A DNA stretch of 64,000 nucleotides from Nocardia alni (GTDB taxonomy: Bacteria > Actinomycetota > Actinomycetes > Mycobacteriales > Mycobacteriaceae): the NCBI RefSeq assembly GCF_019038435.1, contig NZ_JAGPOX010000004.1, forward strand, positions 84,046 through 148,045, written 5' to 3'. Positions 50,447 to 59,685 of this stretch are shown in pieces (the stretch's first letter is position 1; the number at the start of each line of letters is the position of its first letter). A program made the position numbers and the translations under genes. The notes under the pieces are model-generated. The model was not told where the DNA came from. It saw only the letters and a program-made list of their open reading frames with translations, and ran no database searches.

Positions 50447-52683
50447 GCATGGCCGCGAACTCTGTCGCCGAAACCCCTCCGCCCGCGACGCCTTCCAGGA
50501 CGTTGACGCGCGGGCGGCTGGGGACCGGGTACCTCTCCCGCGGTGTGGACTCCTTCCCGCTCACCGGGGGTAGGTGGACCGACCGTATCGCGCGCTACCG
50601 CACGCTGTCGGAACTGTTCGAGAAACGCTGGATGGAGGGAGCGGTCCCCCTGGGACTGGCTCTGATCCTGTGCGCCATCGTGCTGGCCACCACCGACGTC
50701 GGCGCCGACAACACTCCCCTGATCCTGGACCAGGCGACCGAATACGGACTGCTCGCCATCGGCCTGACGGTCGTCCTGGTCGGCGGCGGGATCGATCTGT
50801 CGGTCGGTTCCGTCGTCGGGGTCGCCTCGCTCGGCGCGATGGTCGCCGACCGGGTGTGGAACTGGCCGATGGCACTCGTGGCGCCCGCGGCGGTCGTGAT
50901 CGGGGCCGTGCTCGGCGCGATCAACGGCGTGCTCATCGCCCGGCTGAAGATGCGGCCGTTCATCACCACTTTGGTGACGCTGATCGCCTTCGGTGGCGCG
51001 GCCTCGGCGCTGCAGAGCGCATACAGTACGAAGATCGGCCTCGCCAAGCCCGATATCGTCTGGGATTTCCTGAGTTTCGGCAAGATCGCGGGAATTCCGG
51101 TGGAGTGGTTCATCTTCCTGGTGGTACTGATCGTGGTGCACCTGGGGCTGACCCGTTCCCGCTGGGGGTGGTGGATCACCGCGGTCGGCTCGGATCGAAG
51201 GTCCGCGCGCCGCAACGGAATTCCGGTCGAGGCCACCACCTTCTGGATCTACGTGCTCTCCGGTGCGCTCGCGGGCCTGTCGGGCCTGCTCACCGCCGCC
51301 CGGCTCGGCCGAACCGACCCCAACGTCGGAAACGGCTGGGAGATCATCGCTTTGACCGCCGTGGTGCTCAGCGGTGTGAGCCTGAAGGGTGGCCGGGGGT
51401 CGGTATTGCGGGCGACCGTCGGCGTCCTGGTGGTGGCGATCGTCCAGCAGGCCACCATCGCCGAGGGCGCGCAGGGGTCGTACTACACGGTGATCCTGGC
51501 CGCCGTATTGCTGCTGTTCACGATCCTCGACCTGAAATGGGGTAAGTATCGCCAGCGCACGGTGGAGAAGCTCAAGATCGACCCGGCGCGCCTGGTGCTG
51601 CCGCCGCTGACCGGTATCGACGCGCCCGGCAGCGTCTGGAATCTCAACAGCCGCCTGACCGATGCGCCGCCGATCGGTCTGGGGCAGATCCGCGGCGCCG
51701 AGGATTGCGCCGTCGACGGTGACGGCAATGTCTTCTGCGGTGACCAGCGCGGCTGGGTGTGGAAATTCGCACCCGACCGCACCGAGGGTGAAATCTTTTC
51801 TCGCACGGGCGGTTTCCCCTGCGGTCATGTGTTCGACCGCGACGGGCAGCTCGTCGTCGCGGTCGGCGGAATGGGCATCTACCGGGTGTCGCCGGACGGG
51901 GAATCGGAACTGCTGGCCAACAAGGTCAAGCGCAGCCCCTTCTCCCTGCTCGACGATTCCGGACTGCGCGCCATCGACGATCTCGATGTCGCCCCCGACG
52001 GGTCGATCTACGCCTCGGACTTCTCCACCCGCAACAACACCGCGGACTTCCTCATCGAACTGGTGGAATTCCGCGCCAACGGACGGGTCGTGCGCGTCGA
52101 CCCCGACGGCAGCACCGAGGTGGTCGTATCCAATCACGTATTCCCCAACGGGATCTGCACCTCCCACGACGGCCGGTCGATCCTGATCGTCAGCACCGGG
52201 CTGTGCCGCGTGGATCGGCTGTGGATCACCGGGCCGAAACAGGGTCAGCTCGAACCGGTTCTGGAGAACCTGCCCGGCTACCCGGACAACCTGAATCGGT
52301 CCTCGGACGGCAACTACTGGCTGCCGTTGTGCGCGATGCGGACCCCGATGTCGGATCTGCTGCGCGAATATCCCAGCGTCCGGCGGCGGATGACTCGCGA
52401 AGTGTCGCTGGACAACTGGGTCGTTCCCCAGTTGAACATGTCGTGTGTGATCAAGTTCGACGATCGCGGGCAGATCCTTCAGGTGCTGTGGGACGAGACC
52501 ATGGAGAACTACCCGATGGTGACCTCGGTAAAGGAACACGCGGGCCATCTGTATCTGTGCGGCGTCAGCAACAATCGCATCGGCCGGCTACCCCTGGCGG
52601 CCGGTGAGATCGGCACGATCGACCCGAATCGCGTTCCAGGACTGTCGGATACGATTCGCACACCCGCGGGGGTGATCGCGTGA
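50443..52683 (+). CDS. ABC permease fused to a strictosidine-synthase-like beta-propeller
   Basis: 746 aa. Residues about 60-360 are an RbsC-type permease (EYGLLAIGLTVVLVGGGIDLSVGSVVGVASLG near 101-132, GLTRSRWGWWITAVGSDRRSARRNGIPVE). The last helix (YYTVILAAVLLLFTILDLKW) is followed by a basic stretch (KYRQRTVEKLK), so by the positive-inside rule the C-terminal domain is cytoplasmic. Residues about 390-740 are a strictosidine synthase-like/SMP-30 propeller (GFPCGHVFDRDGQLVVAVGG, VFPNGICTSHDGRSILIVST, LENLPGYPDNLNRSSDGNYW). The fusion suggests the compound is hydrolysed or sensed as it enters. GTG start overlapping the previous stop; ATG two codons later is possible. Confidence 0.88.
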   Translation: MSMAANSVAETPPPATPSRTLTRGRLGTGYLSRGVDSFPLTGGRWTDRIARYRTLSELFEKRWMEGAVPLGLALILCAIVLATTDVGADNTPLILDQATEYGLLAIGLTVVLVGGGIDLSVGSVVGVASLGAMVADRVWNWPMALVAPAAVVIGAVLGAINGVLIARLKMRPFITTLVTLIAFGGAASALQSAYSTKIGLAKPDIVWDFLSFGKIAGIPVEWFIFLVVLIVVHLGLTRSRWGWWITAVGSDRRSARRNGIPVEATTFWIYVLSGALAGLSGLLTAARLGRTDPNVGNGWEIIALTAVVLSGVSLKGGRGSVLRATVGVLVVAIVQQATIAEGAQGSYYTVILAAVLLLFTILDLKWGKYRQRTVEKLKIDPARLVLPPLTGIDAPGSVWNLNSRLTDAPPIGLGQIRGAEDCAVDGDGNVFCGDQRGWVWKFAPDRTEGEIFSRTGGFPCGHVFDRDGQLVVAVGGMGIYRVSPDGESELLANKVKRSPFSLLDDSGLRAIDDLDVAPDGSIYASDFSTRNNTADFLIELVEFRANGRVVRVDPDGSTEVVVSNHVFPNGICTSHDGRSILIVSTGLCRVDRLWITGPKQGQLEPVLENLPGYPDNLNRSSDGNYWLPLCAMRTPMSDLLREYPSVRRRMTREVSLDNWVVPQLNMSCVIKFDDRGQILQVLWDETMENYPMVTSVKEHAGHLYLCGVSNNRIGRLPLAAGEIGTIDPNRVPGLSDTIRTPAGVIA

Positions 52684-53765
52684 ACCGCACGATCGCGACA
52701 CTCGCCGAGTGGATCAATCCGGCGTGGGGGCGCCATCGCACCGTACCGCCGATGGACGCCGGGTTGCGCGCCAACCGGCGTCTGGACGAGGCGCAAGAGT
52801 TGCTGCCGACGGGCGCATACGCACCCGACGACCTGGTCGTCACCGAATCGGGTGCGGTGCTGTTCAGCAGCGGGAATTCCCTGTTCTCGCTGCGGGACGG
52901 CGAGATTCGCACACTCGCCGAAATGCCCGGACCGGTGGGGTCGCTCGTCTGCCGTGGCGGCGCACTGATCGCCGCTGTCGACGGCGCCGGGCTGGTCGCG
53001 GTGGACGCCTCCGGGACGGTCACGGAAGTGTGCGCCGACCCGGTGGTCTCGGCCTGCGTCACCGACCTCGCCGTACTGCCCGACGGTTCGCTGATCGCCA
53101 CGGTCGGCTCGCGAAACCATGACGCACGCAACTGGTCTCGGGCGCTGGTCCGCGGAGATCGTTCCGGCCTCATCGTCCGAATCGACGGTTCGGGGGCGCG
53201 GGTCGAGGCGGAGGGTCTGGGGTGGCCTTCGGGCATCGAAGTGGCCTCCGGCGCCGAGGCGCTCGTGTCGCTCAGTTTCGACCACCGCATCGAACTGCGT
53301 TCCCTGGATTCGCCGGCCCGCCCGTCGCGTCCGATCGCCCGCAATATGCCGGTCTATCCGGGGCGCCTGGCGGCCGACGGTGACGGCTGGTGGGTCGCGG
53401 CGCCCTACATCCGCAATCGAGTGACCGAGATGCTGCTGGACGAACCCGCGGTGCTCGAGGAGATGGTGACGCGGATAGCGCCCGAGGACTGGTTCGTCCC
53501 GCGACTGCGCTGTGACAATCCCTATACCGACACCATGCAGATGGGGCAGCTGCGGGTTCTCGGCGTGGTCAAGCCCTGGGCGCCGGCGCGTTCGTGCGGC
53601 CTGGCGCTGCGTCTGGACCGGACCGGGCGCGTGGTGGAAAGCGCGCACGCACGCGTCGACAGCAAGCGGCACGGCGTGACCGGTGTCGCGGTATCGGACG
53701 GCCGGATCATGGTCGCCGCCAACGGTTTCGGAAATATCCTGCACGTGACCAGCGAGAAGGAATGA
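52680..53765 (+). CDS. Strictosidine-synthase-like/SMP-30-type beta-propeller protein
   Basis: 361 aa, no signal peptide, cytoplasmic. Propeller repeats are visible: YAPDDLVVTESGAVLFSSG near 47-65, VTDLAVLPDGSLIATVGSRNHD near 124-145, GWPSGIEVASGAEALVS near 181-197, YPGRLAADGDGWWVAAPYIRN near 223-243. It resembles the C-terminal domain of the preceding fusion but is more divergent. GTG start in a GTGA overlap. Probably acts with the transporter on a lactone or ester substrate; reaction unknown. Confidence 0.78.
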   Translation: MNRTIATLAEWINPAWGRHRTVPPMDAGLRANRRLDEAQELLPTGAYAPDDLVVTESGAVLFSSGNSLFSLRDGEIRTLAEMPGPVGSLVCRGGALIAAVDGAGLVAVDASGTVTEVCADPVVSACVTDLAVLPDGSLIATVGSRNHDARNWSRALVRGDRSGLIVRIDGSGARVEAEGLGWPSGIEVASGAEALVSLSFDHRIELRSLDSPARPSRPIARNMPVYPGRLAADGDGWWVAAPYIRNRVTEMLLDEPAVLEEMVTRIAPEDWFVPRLRCDNPYTDTMQMGQLRVLGVVKPWAPARSCGLALRLDRTGRVVESAHARVDSKRHGVTGVAVSDGRIMVAANGFGNILHVTSEKE

Positions 53766-53775
53766 GGTGGTACGA

Positions 53776-55290
53776 ATGCCTCACGCGGACAACGACATGA
53801 CCCCCGAGTCGGTGATCCGGCTGTCGAAGGTGAGCAAACGCTACGGCGGCACCTACGCGCTGCGCGGCGTCGACTTCGATGTACGGCCCGGTGAGATCCA
53901 CGCCCTGCTGGGTGAGAACGGCGCGGGCAAATCCACGATGGTGAAGATCATCTCCGGCGCCGTCGCTCACGACAGCGGCGCACTGGAAGTGGACGGCGCC
54001 GAACGGATTTTCAGCGCTCCGAAGGATTCGGTGGAAGCCGGAATATCGATGGTGTACCAGGAGGGTTCGCTGGTGGAGACCATGACGGTCGCACAGGCCC
54101 TGTTCATGGGCAACGAGAAGGTGTTCAACAATCTCGGCCACCTCAACATCGTGGCGCGAGAACTGCTGGAATCGCACAACTTCCACATCCGCCCCGATGT
54201 GGCGGCGGGAACGCTGGGTGTGGGTCAGAAGCAGATGGTCGAGATCGCGCGCGCGGTGCACCGCCATGCGAAGGTGGTGATCCTCGACGAGCCGACCTCC
54301 TCGGTGACCCCGGAGGAGCGGTTGCAGCTGTTCATGTCGATGCAGCATCTCAAGCGCAAGGGCATCGGCGTCATCTTCATCACCCACATGCTCGACGAGG
54401 CCTTCGAGGAGGCCGACCGCATCACCGTGCTGCGCGACGGCGAGGTGCAGGGCACGCTGGCCCGGCCCGAGTTCAGCCGCGATGAGGTGGTGCGAATGAT
54501 GGTGGGGCGCAACGTCGAGATGGGCCGGGTGCCCGCGGGCCGGGAACCCGATCCGACGCCGGTCCTCGAGGTCGAGGATGTGACGTTGCTGCCGGTCGTG
54601 CGCAACATGTCGTTCTCCGCCTACGCCGGTGAGATCGTGGGCATCTACGGTCTGGTCGGCGCGGGCCGCAGTGAGATCGCGATGATCGTCAGCGGCATCA
54701 TGAAACGCCGCCGACTGCGCGGGGGCGCCACCCGGTTGAACGGCCGTGAGGTCCGGTTCCGAACACCGCGGCACGCCCGCAAGGCAGGCATCGTCTACAT
54801 CACCGAGGACCGCAAGGCCTCCGGCTTCTTCAGCCACCTGACGATCGCCGACAACATCTACCTCGGCCATCTGTGCAGCGCACCGCGACTGCCGTTCCTG
54901 GTCCGCCCGGGCGCCAAGAAGTCTGTGGCGCAACGATTCGTCGAACTGTTCCAGGTTCGAACCCTGCAACCGAACCGGGCCACCCTGGAAGAACTCAGCG
55001 GCGGCAACCAGCAGAAGGTCGTGCTTGCCAAGGGCCTGACCCGCAAACCCCTCGTCGCCATCATCGACGAACCGACTCGCGGCGTGGATCTGGGAACCAT
55101 CCCGGAGATCCACGCGATGATCCGGGGACTCGCCGACGACGGTGTGGCGGTCGTGGTCATCTCCTCGTACATGCCCGAGATACGCGCCCTGTCCGACCGC
55201 ATCCTGGTGGCCAAGAACGGGACGATCGCCGCCGAGTTCGCCCCGGAGGAGGCCGACGAGACCCGGCTGATGTTCGCGGCGGTGCACTAG
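53776..55290 (+). CDS. Sugar-type ABC transporter ATPase with two nucleotide-binding domains (RbsA/MglA-like)
   Basis: 504 aa. First domain: Walker A GENGAGKS near 47-54, signature VGQKQMVEIARAV near 152-164, Walker B VVILDEPTSSV. Second domain: degenerate Walker A GLVGAGRSE near 290-298, signature LSGGNQQKVVLAKGL near 408-422, Walker B VAIIDEPTRGVD. One competent and one degenerate site is the norm for RbsA. ATG at 53776 with GAGGTGG 5 bp upstream. Last gene of the operon, followed by a strong hairpin. Confidence 0.92.
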   Translation: MPHADNDMTPESVIRLSKVSKRYGGTYALRGVDFDVRPGEIHALLGENGAGKSTMVKIISGAVAHDSGALEVDGAERIFSAPKDSVEAGISMVYQEGSLVETMTVAQALFMGNEKVFNNLGHLNIVARELLESHNFHIRPDVAAGTLGVGQKQMVEIARAVHRHAKVVILDEPTSSVTPEERLQLFMSMQHLKRKGIGVIFITHMLDEAFEEADRITVLRDGEVQGTLARPEFSRDEVVRMMVGRNVEMGRVPAGREPDPTPVLEVEDVTLLPVVRNMSFSAYAGEIVGIYGLVGAGRSEIAMIVSGIMKRRRLRGGATRLNGREVRFRTPRHARKAGIVYITEDRKASGFFSHLTIADNIYLGHLCSAPRLPFLVRPGAKKSVAQRFVELFQVRTLQPNRATLEELSGGNQQKVVLAKGLTRKPLVAIIDEPTRGVDLGTIPEIHAMIRGLADDGVAVVVISSYMPEIRALSDRILVAKNGTIAAEFAPEEADETRLMFAAVH

Positions 55291-55312
55291 CGGCGGCGGA
55301 TCGACTCCAACG

Positions 55313-55352
55313 GACGTATATCCCCGGCTCGTTCGAGCCGGGGATATACGTC
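55313..55352. terminator. Terminator, 18-bp perfect stem
   Basis: Arms 55313-55330 and 55335-55352 (start GACGTATATCC) with a GTTC loop; the longest hairpin of the window, 22 bp after the ABC operon. Confidence 0.88.
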
Positions 55353-55467
55353 GTTCCCGCAACTGTGCGCCGAGCGCTGTCGCCCGCGCCGGGCCCGACG
55401 TGGGGTATCCCCGCAATGTCGCCGCCACGGGAGCGCTTGCCACGGCCGGGTTGTCGAGGGACAACTC

Positions 55468-55487
55468 CTGTCCAACTATCTGGACAG
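55468..55487. promoter_or_regulatory. TGTCCAA-N5-TGGACA operator, copy B
   Basis: CTGTCC-N8-GGACAG, a 6-bp perfect inverted repeat, containing TGTCCAA-CTATC-TGGACA (55469-55486). Located 34 bp before the lactonase-type gene and sharing 13 of 18 positions with the site at 45196. Confidence 0.55.
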
Positions 55488-55520
55488 TCGCCGCCCGCAA
55501 TACTGCCTAGCTTCGGATTC

Positions 55521-56726
55521 ATGACATCTGGTTCAAAGCCGACAGGTGATACCGCGACAACGACCGACGCCGCCGACCGTCCGAAACAGCGCCCGACCCG
55601 GCGCGAATGGTGGGTGGCCGCCCTGGCGACGATCGTGCTGCCAGGCATGGTGGTCCTCCCGATGCCGGCGGCGGCCCTCGCCGACTCTCCGACCGTGAGT
55701 TCACCGGCATATCACCTGTACGCCCACGGTTTTCTCAGTGACGGGCTGGCCGGCTACAACGCCACCGATACCGCGCCGCCACAGCCCATCCCCGAGGCCC
55801 TCTCCGGCATGGCCAGCTGGCCGCAGACCGCCTCTCCGGACGGCCGCTTCCTGTACGTCGCCTCCGCGGCGACTCGAACGCTGCTCGTCTACGGGATCGG
55901 GCACGACGGACGGCTCACCGCCCTCGGGGGGATGGCACTGCCCGACATTCCGGTGGACATCGCTTTCACGCCGGACAGCCACCACGCGTATGTCGTGATG
56001 GGCGCGGCCGACGCCTCGATCATGGCGCTGACCATCCGCGACGACGGCACCCCGGTCCAGAACGGCCCCACCGTGCCGTTCGGTACGCCGACCGACGGAG
56101 TCTCCTCGGTGGTTGTCTCCCCGGACGGCCGAAACCTCTATGCGGCAAGCTATCTCATGGACCAACTGGTCCGGTTCAGCATCAGCGGCGACGGCACGGT
56201 CACCGCGGCGCGGCAACGCGTCTCGACCGGCTCCGGCCCGATCTACCCGACGATCACCCCGGACGGGCGCCATCTGTACATCTCCAATGAACGCGGTGGC
56301 AGCGTGTCGGGCTACGCCGTCGCCGGCGACGGCACACTGATCCCGATCGCGGGCTCACCGTTTCCCTCCGGGCTACTGCCCCACGTCATGAGCGTGACCC
56401 CCGACGGCAAATACGTCTACGTCCCGAATATGGGCTCGAGCTTCATCAGCGCCTACGCCGTGCGACCCGACGGAGCCTTGCATCCACTGCCCGATGCGCC
56501 CTTCGGAAACAGCCCCTTGGGCCCGATGTCCGAGTCGTCGGTGATGTCGCCCAGCGGCAATGCGCTCTGGGCACTCGGGACCGACCCCGTCCGGATCGGG
56601 CAGAACATCCTGCGCCGCTATCACATCGGCGCCGGCGGCGTCCTCGCCCCGGACGAAACCGCGATCGTCCAGACCGGCACCCGCGTCGCCGACGGGCGGA
56701 CGCTGACGCTCGCACTGATCCGGTGA
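55521..56726 (+). CDS. Secreted lactonase-type beta-propeller, copy 3
   Basis: 401 aa. N-terminus with a long polar n-region, RREWWVAALATIVLPGMVVL core and cleavage near AAALA (about 53). Propeller blades: SPDGRFLYVASAATR, TPDSHHAYVVMGAADAS, SPDGRNLYAASYLMD, TPDGRHLYISNERGGS, TPDGKYVYVPNMGSS. Same family as the copies at 6329 and 43926. No SD; start chosen by signal peptide and distance from the operator. Extracellular lactone hydrolysis is a reasonable guess. Confidence 0.78.
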   Translation: MTSGSKPTGDTATTTDAADRPKQRPTRREWWVAALATIVLPGMVVLPMPAAALADSPTVSSPAYHLYAHGFLSDGLAGYNATDTAPPQPIPEALSGMASWPQTASPDGRFLYVASAATRTLLVYGIGHDGRLTALGGMALPDIPVDIAFTPDSHHAYVVMGAADASIMALTIRDDGTPVQNGPTVPFGTPTDGVSSVVVSPDGRNLYAASYLMDQLVRFSISGDGTVTAARQRVSTGSGPIYPTITPDGRHLYISNERGGSVSGYAVAGDGTLIPIAGSPFPSGLLPHVMSVTPDGKYVYVPNMGSSFISAYAVRPDGALHPLPDAPFGNSPLGPMSESSVMSPSGNALWALGTDPVRIGQNILRRYHIGAGGVLAPDETAIVQTGTRVADGRTLTLALIR

Positions 56727-56873
56727 ACCGAGTTCGGCGACCGGCGCCGAGCGAACCCGTGAGGCGTGCCGAGGCCTCATTGCGGCTGCTGTCGTACGCC
56801 GCGTCCTCGACGACCCGCCTGACCCAGGCCACAGGCGGCGGCTGCACGCTGTACTGACCACCGCCGCAACGAT

Positions 56874-56906
56874 AATGCTCGCCCCGGCCAGGCCGGGGCG
56901 AGCATT
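56874..56906. terminator. Bidirectional terminator hairpin
   Basis: 16-base complementary arms AATGCTCGCCCCGGCC (56874-56889) and 56891-56906, between the convergent lactonase-type and alcohol dehydrogenase genes. Confidence 0.82.
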
Positions 56907-56936
56907 TCGTCGGGTTGTCGCGGTCGACCCGTTACC

Positions 56937-57986
56937 TCAGAACTCGATGACCGCTTTTCCGCCCGTCTGCTTGTCGAATTCACGGTATGCCTGATCGGCG
57001 TCGTCGAGAGTCCAGCGGTCGGTGAAGATCTTGTCGACGTCCACACCGTGCCCGGCGATGAAGCGGGCGCAATCACCCTGTCCGACAACGGAGAAGGTAT
57101 AGGAGCCGATGATGGTGAGTTGCTTGCGGATGACGTCGGGGCTGACGTTCAGGGTGACCTCCCCGCCCTCGCCGACGAATCCGACGCGACCCCACGGTGC
57201 GGTGGCCTGGACCGCCGCGGCCCGTGCGGCCGCCGCGCCCGTGCAGTCGAGGGCACAGCTCACGCCCTTACCCCGGGTCAGGTCGCGAATCGCCGCCACC
57301 GCGTCGGTAACGCTGGAGTCGACGGCGTGGGCAGCGCCGAATTCGGCTGCGCGGGCGACCCGTTCGCTCGCGATATCGACGGCGATGACCTCGGCCCCCA
57401 TCGCCGCGGCCAATTGCACCGCGGATTGCCCGACCGGGCCCTGGCCGAAGACGGCGATGGTGTCGCGAGCGGTCAGATCCAGGCGCACCAGGCCACCGAA
57501 GGCCGTTCCGGTTCCGCAGGCGATGGCCGCGCCGGCGGCGAAACTCAGGTCGTCCGGCAGCGGAACCAGGGTTCGCGCAGGCACTTTGATGTAGTCGGCG
57601 TGGCCACCGTGCGCCGTGGCGCCGAAGATCCTCGCGCCGCGTTCGCACATCTGCGTCCATCCGCCGCGACACCGGTCGCAGAATCCGCACCCGTCGTAAT
57701 GGTGCACCATCACGCGGTCGCCGACGCGCACCGCACGCGAATCCACCTCGGATCCGAGTGCGACCACCACACCGCACGGCTCGTGTCCGGCGATGATGCC
57801 CACGTCGTCGCCCTGTAATCCGAACGCCGCCAGCGCCTCTCCGGCCGGGGCGCGATAGAACCGGAGATCGCTACCGCACATCCCGGACGCCTTGATCTGC
57901 ACAACCACGTCCGCGGGCCCCGGTTCGGGGTCGTCGAACGAGACGATTTCGAGGTTGCGGTCACCATTGAACACAACGCCGCGCAT
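56937..57986 (-). CDS. Zinc-dependent alcohol dehydrogenase (MDR family)
   Basis: 349 aa. Catalytic-zinc ligands in SGMCGSDL near 34-41 and GHEPCG near 67-72; structural-zinc cluster CGFCDRCRGGWTQMC near 100-114; NAD-binding VFGQGPVGQSAVQLA near 179-193. Oxidises a secondary or primary alcohol, or reduces the matching carbonyl. ATG with GGAGGG 3 bp upstream. Follows the aldehyde dehydrogenase by 48 bp in the same direction, giving an alcohol-to-acid pair. Confidence 0.9.
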   Translation of the reverse strand: MRGVVFNGDRNLEIVSFDDPEPGPADVVVQIKASGMCGSDLRFYRAPAGEALAAFGLQGDDVGIIAGHEPCGVVVALGSEVDSRAVRVGDRVMVHHYDGCGFCDRCRGGWTQMCERGARIFGATAHGGHADYIKVPARTLVPLPDDLSFAAGAAIACGTGTAFGGLVRLDLTARDTIAVFGQGPVGQSAVQLAAAMGAEVIAVDIASERVARAAEFGAAHAVDSSVTDAVAAIRDLTRGKGVSCALDCTGAAAARAAAVQATAPWGRVGFVGEGGEVTLNVSPDVIRKQLTIIGSYTFSVVGQGDCARFIAGHGVDVDKIFTDRWTLDDADQAYREFDKQTGGKAVIEF

Positions 57987-58034
57987 CGGCCCTCCTCTGC
58001 TTCCGGCCACCGCCGGGTCGATCGAACAACTCTG

Positions 58035-59501
58035 TCAGGACAGCGATTTCGCCAGCGACGGCGACAGACCGTAGGACTTGGGCTCGACATATCCGTCGAA
58101 CCCCTCCAGCCCCGCCTCGCGACCGATGCCGCTGCACTTGAAGCCACCGATGGGCGAGTGGAAGCCCACCACGTTGCCGTTCAATTCCACTGTCCCCGTG
58201 CGGATCCGGCGGGCCACCGCCAGCGCGTGTTCGTCGTCGGCGGCGAAGACCGAACCGTTGAGACCGAACATCGAGTCGTTGGCGATCGCCACCGCCTCGT
58301 CCTCGTCGGCGAAACTCAGCACCGACAGCACCGGGCCGAAGATCTCCTCCTGCGCAATGCGCATATCCGCCCGGACCCCGGTGAAGACCGTCGGCTCCAC
58401 GAACCATCCCCGGTCCAGCCCGTCCGGCCTGCCCCCGCCGACGGCGACCTTCGCCCCCTCGTCGCGGCCGATCTCGAGGTAGCTCTCGATCATCGCGCGC
58501 TGCCGCGCACTGACCACGGGACCGACCTCGGTGGCCGCATCGGCCGGATCACCCACCGGCATCGATTCGACCATCGCGACCAGCCGCTCGACCAGTTCCG
58601 CCTCACGAGACCGAGCCACCACGATCCGGGTCTTGTTGCTGCATGCCTGGCCGCTGTTGCGCATCGAGAGCTTCCGGATCTGGCCGATCACGACGTCGAG
58701 ATCGGCGTCGCCGAGCACGATCGCGGCGGACTTGCCACCCAGTTCCAGGGTGACCCGCCGCAGATCGCGCCCGCAGAGTTCCGCGACGCGCCGGCCCGCC
58801 GCGGTGGAGCCGGTGAACGACACCTTGTCGACACCGGGATGGGTGACCAGGTGCTCGCTGACCCCGCGGTCGGCGGGCAGGATGTTGACCACGCCGTCCG
58901 GCAGACCGGCTGTCTGAAGGATCTCGCCGAGTATGTAGGCGTTCAGCGGCGCCTCGGGCGCGGTCTTGAGCACCACCGCGCATCCGGCGAGCAGGGCCGG
59001 CCCCAGTTTGAGCATGGCGATCTGCAACGGCATATTCCACGGAATGACCGCGGCGACAACGCCGATCGGCTCCCGCGTCACCAGGCCGGTGCCGGTCGCG
59101 GAGCGGCGGATACTGCTCCATTCATAGCTCGGCGCCAGTTCCAGGAAGGCATCGAGCAGCAGTTTCGCCCCCAGCGACTGGGTACTGCGTGACAGGGTGA
59201 TGGGGCTGCCCATCTCGGCGGTGACCAGCTGGGCGATCTCCTCCTGCCGGTCACCCAGGCCGGCGCTGACGCGGGTCAGCACCTCGATCCGCTCGGTCAG
59301 CGACATCCGCGGCCACGGACCATGATCGAACGCGTGCCGGGCGGCCGCGACGGCACGGTCGGCGTCACTGGCCGCGGAGTTGGGCACGTGCGCCACGGTC
59401 TGCTCGGTATACGGCGAGATCACCGCGATCTGCTCGGTGGCGTTGGGCTCGGCCCAGCGGCCGCCGATGAACAGCTTCGAGTAATTGCCTTGATAGATCA
59501 C
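58035..59501 (-). CDS. Aldehyde dehydrogenase (NAD(P)+)
   Basis: 488 aa, standard ALDH length. VIPWNMPLQIAMLKLGPALLAGC near 151-173, FTGSTAAGRRV near 229, ELGGKSAAIVLGDADLD with catalytic Glu near 252, GQACSNKTRI with catalytic Cys near 286, and EEIFGPVLSVLSF near 385. The start is GTG at 59501 with AGGAGAAG upstream; the upstream ATG gives an unlikely N-terminus. Converts an aldehyde to an acid, presumably the product of the neighbouring alcohol dehydrogenase. Confidence 0.9.
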   Translation of the reverse strand: MIYQGNYSKLFIGGRWAEPNATEQIAVISPYTEQTVAHVPNSAASDADRAVAAARHAFDHGPWPRMSLTERIEVLTRVSAGLGDRQEEIAQLVTAEMGSPITLSRSTQSLGAKLLLDAFLELAPSYEWSSIRRSATGTGLVTREPIGVVAAVIPWNMPLQIAMLKLGPALLAGCAVVLKTAPEAPLNAYILGEILQTAGLPDGVVNILPADRGVSEHLVTHPGVDKVSFTGSTAAGRRVAELCGRDLRRVTLELGGKSAAIVLGDADLDVVIGQIRKLSMRNSGQACSNKTRIVVARSREAELVERLVAMVESMPVGDPADAATEVGPVVSARQRAMIESYLEIGRDEGAKVAVGGGRPDGLDRGWFVEPTVFTGVRADMRIAQEEIFGPVLSVLSFADEDEAVAIANDSMFGLNGSVFAADDEHALAVARRIRTGTVELNGNVVGFHSPIGGFKCSGIGREAGLEGFDGYVEPKSYGLSPSLAKSLS

Positions 59502-59685
59502 GTTCTTCTCCTGATACAGGCCGAGCATCGCTCGCGCCGGTCGTGTCATGGAGCCGCCGTCTCGGACACGGGGGCGGCTCAGTAGTTGCGCCGCGCGGCG
59601 CGCTGTCCCCGAGTGTGTCGCAGCGCACACCCGAGGCGATATCCGTCGCCGGTCGTATTCGACTGCGACCTATAGCCGATAACGG
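59502..59685. other. Intergenic region with GAGCCGCC/GGCGGCTC hairpin
   Basis: 184 bp between the MmgE/PrpD gene and the aldehyde dehydrogenase gene. Contains an 8-bp inverted repeat GAGCCGCC (59551-59558) and GGCGGCTC (59573-59580) that could act as an attenuator or mRNA stabiliser. No gene seen. Confidence 0.35.
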
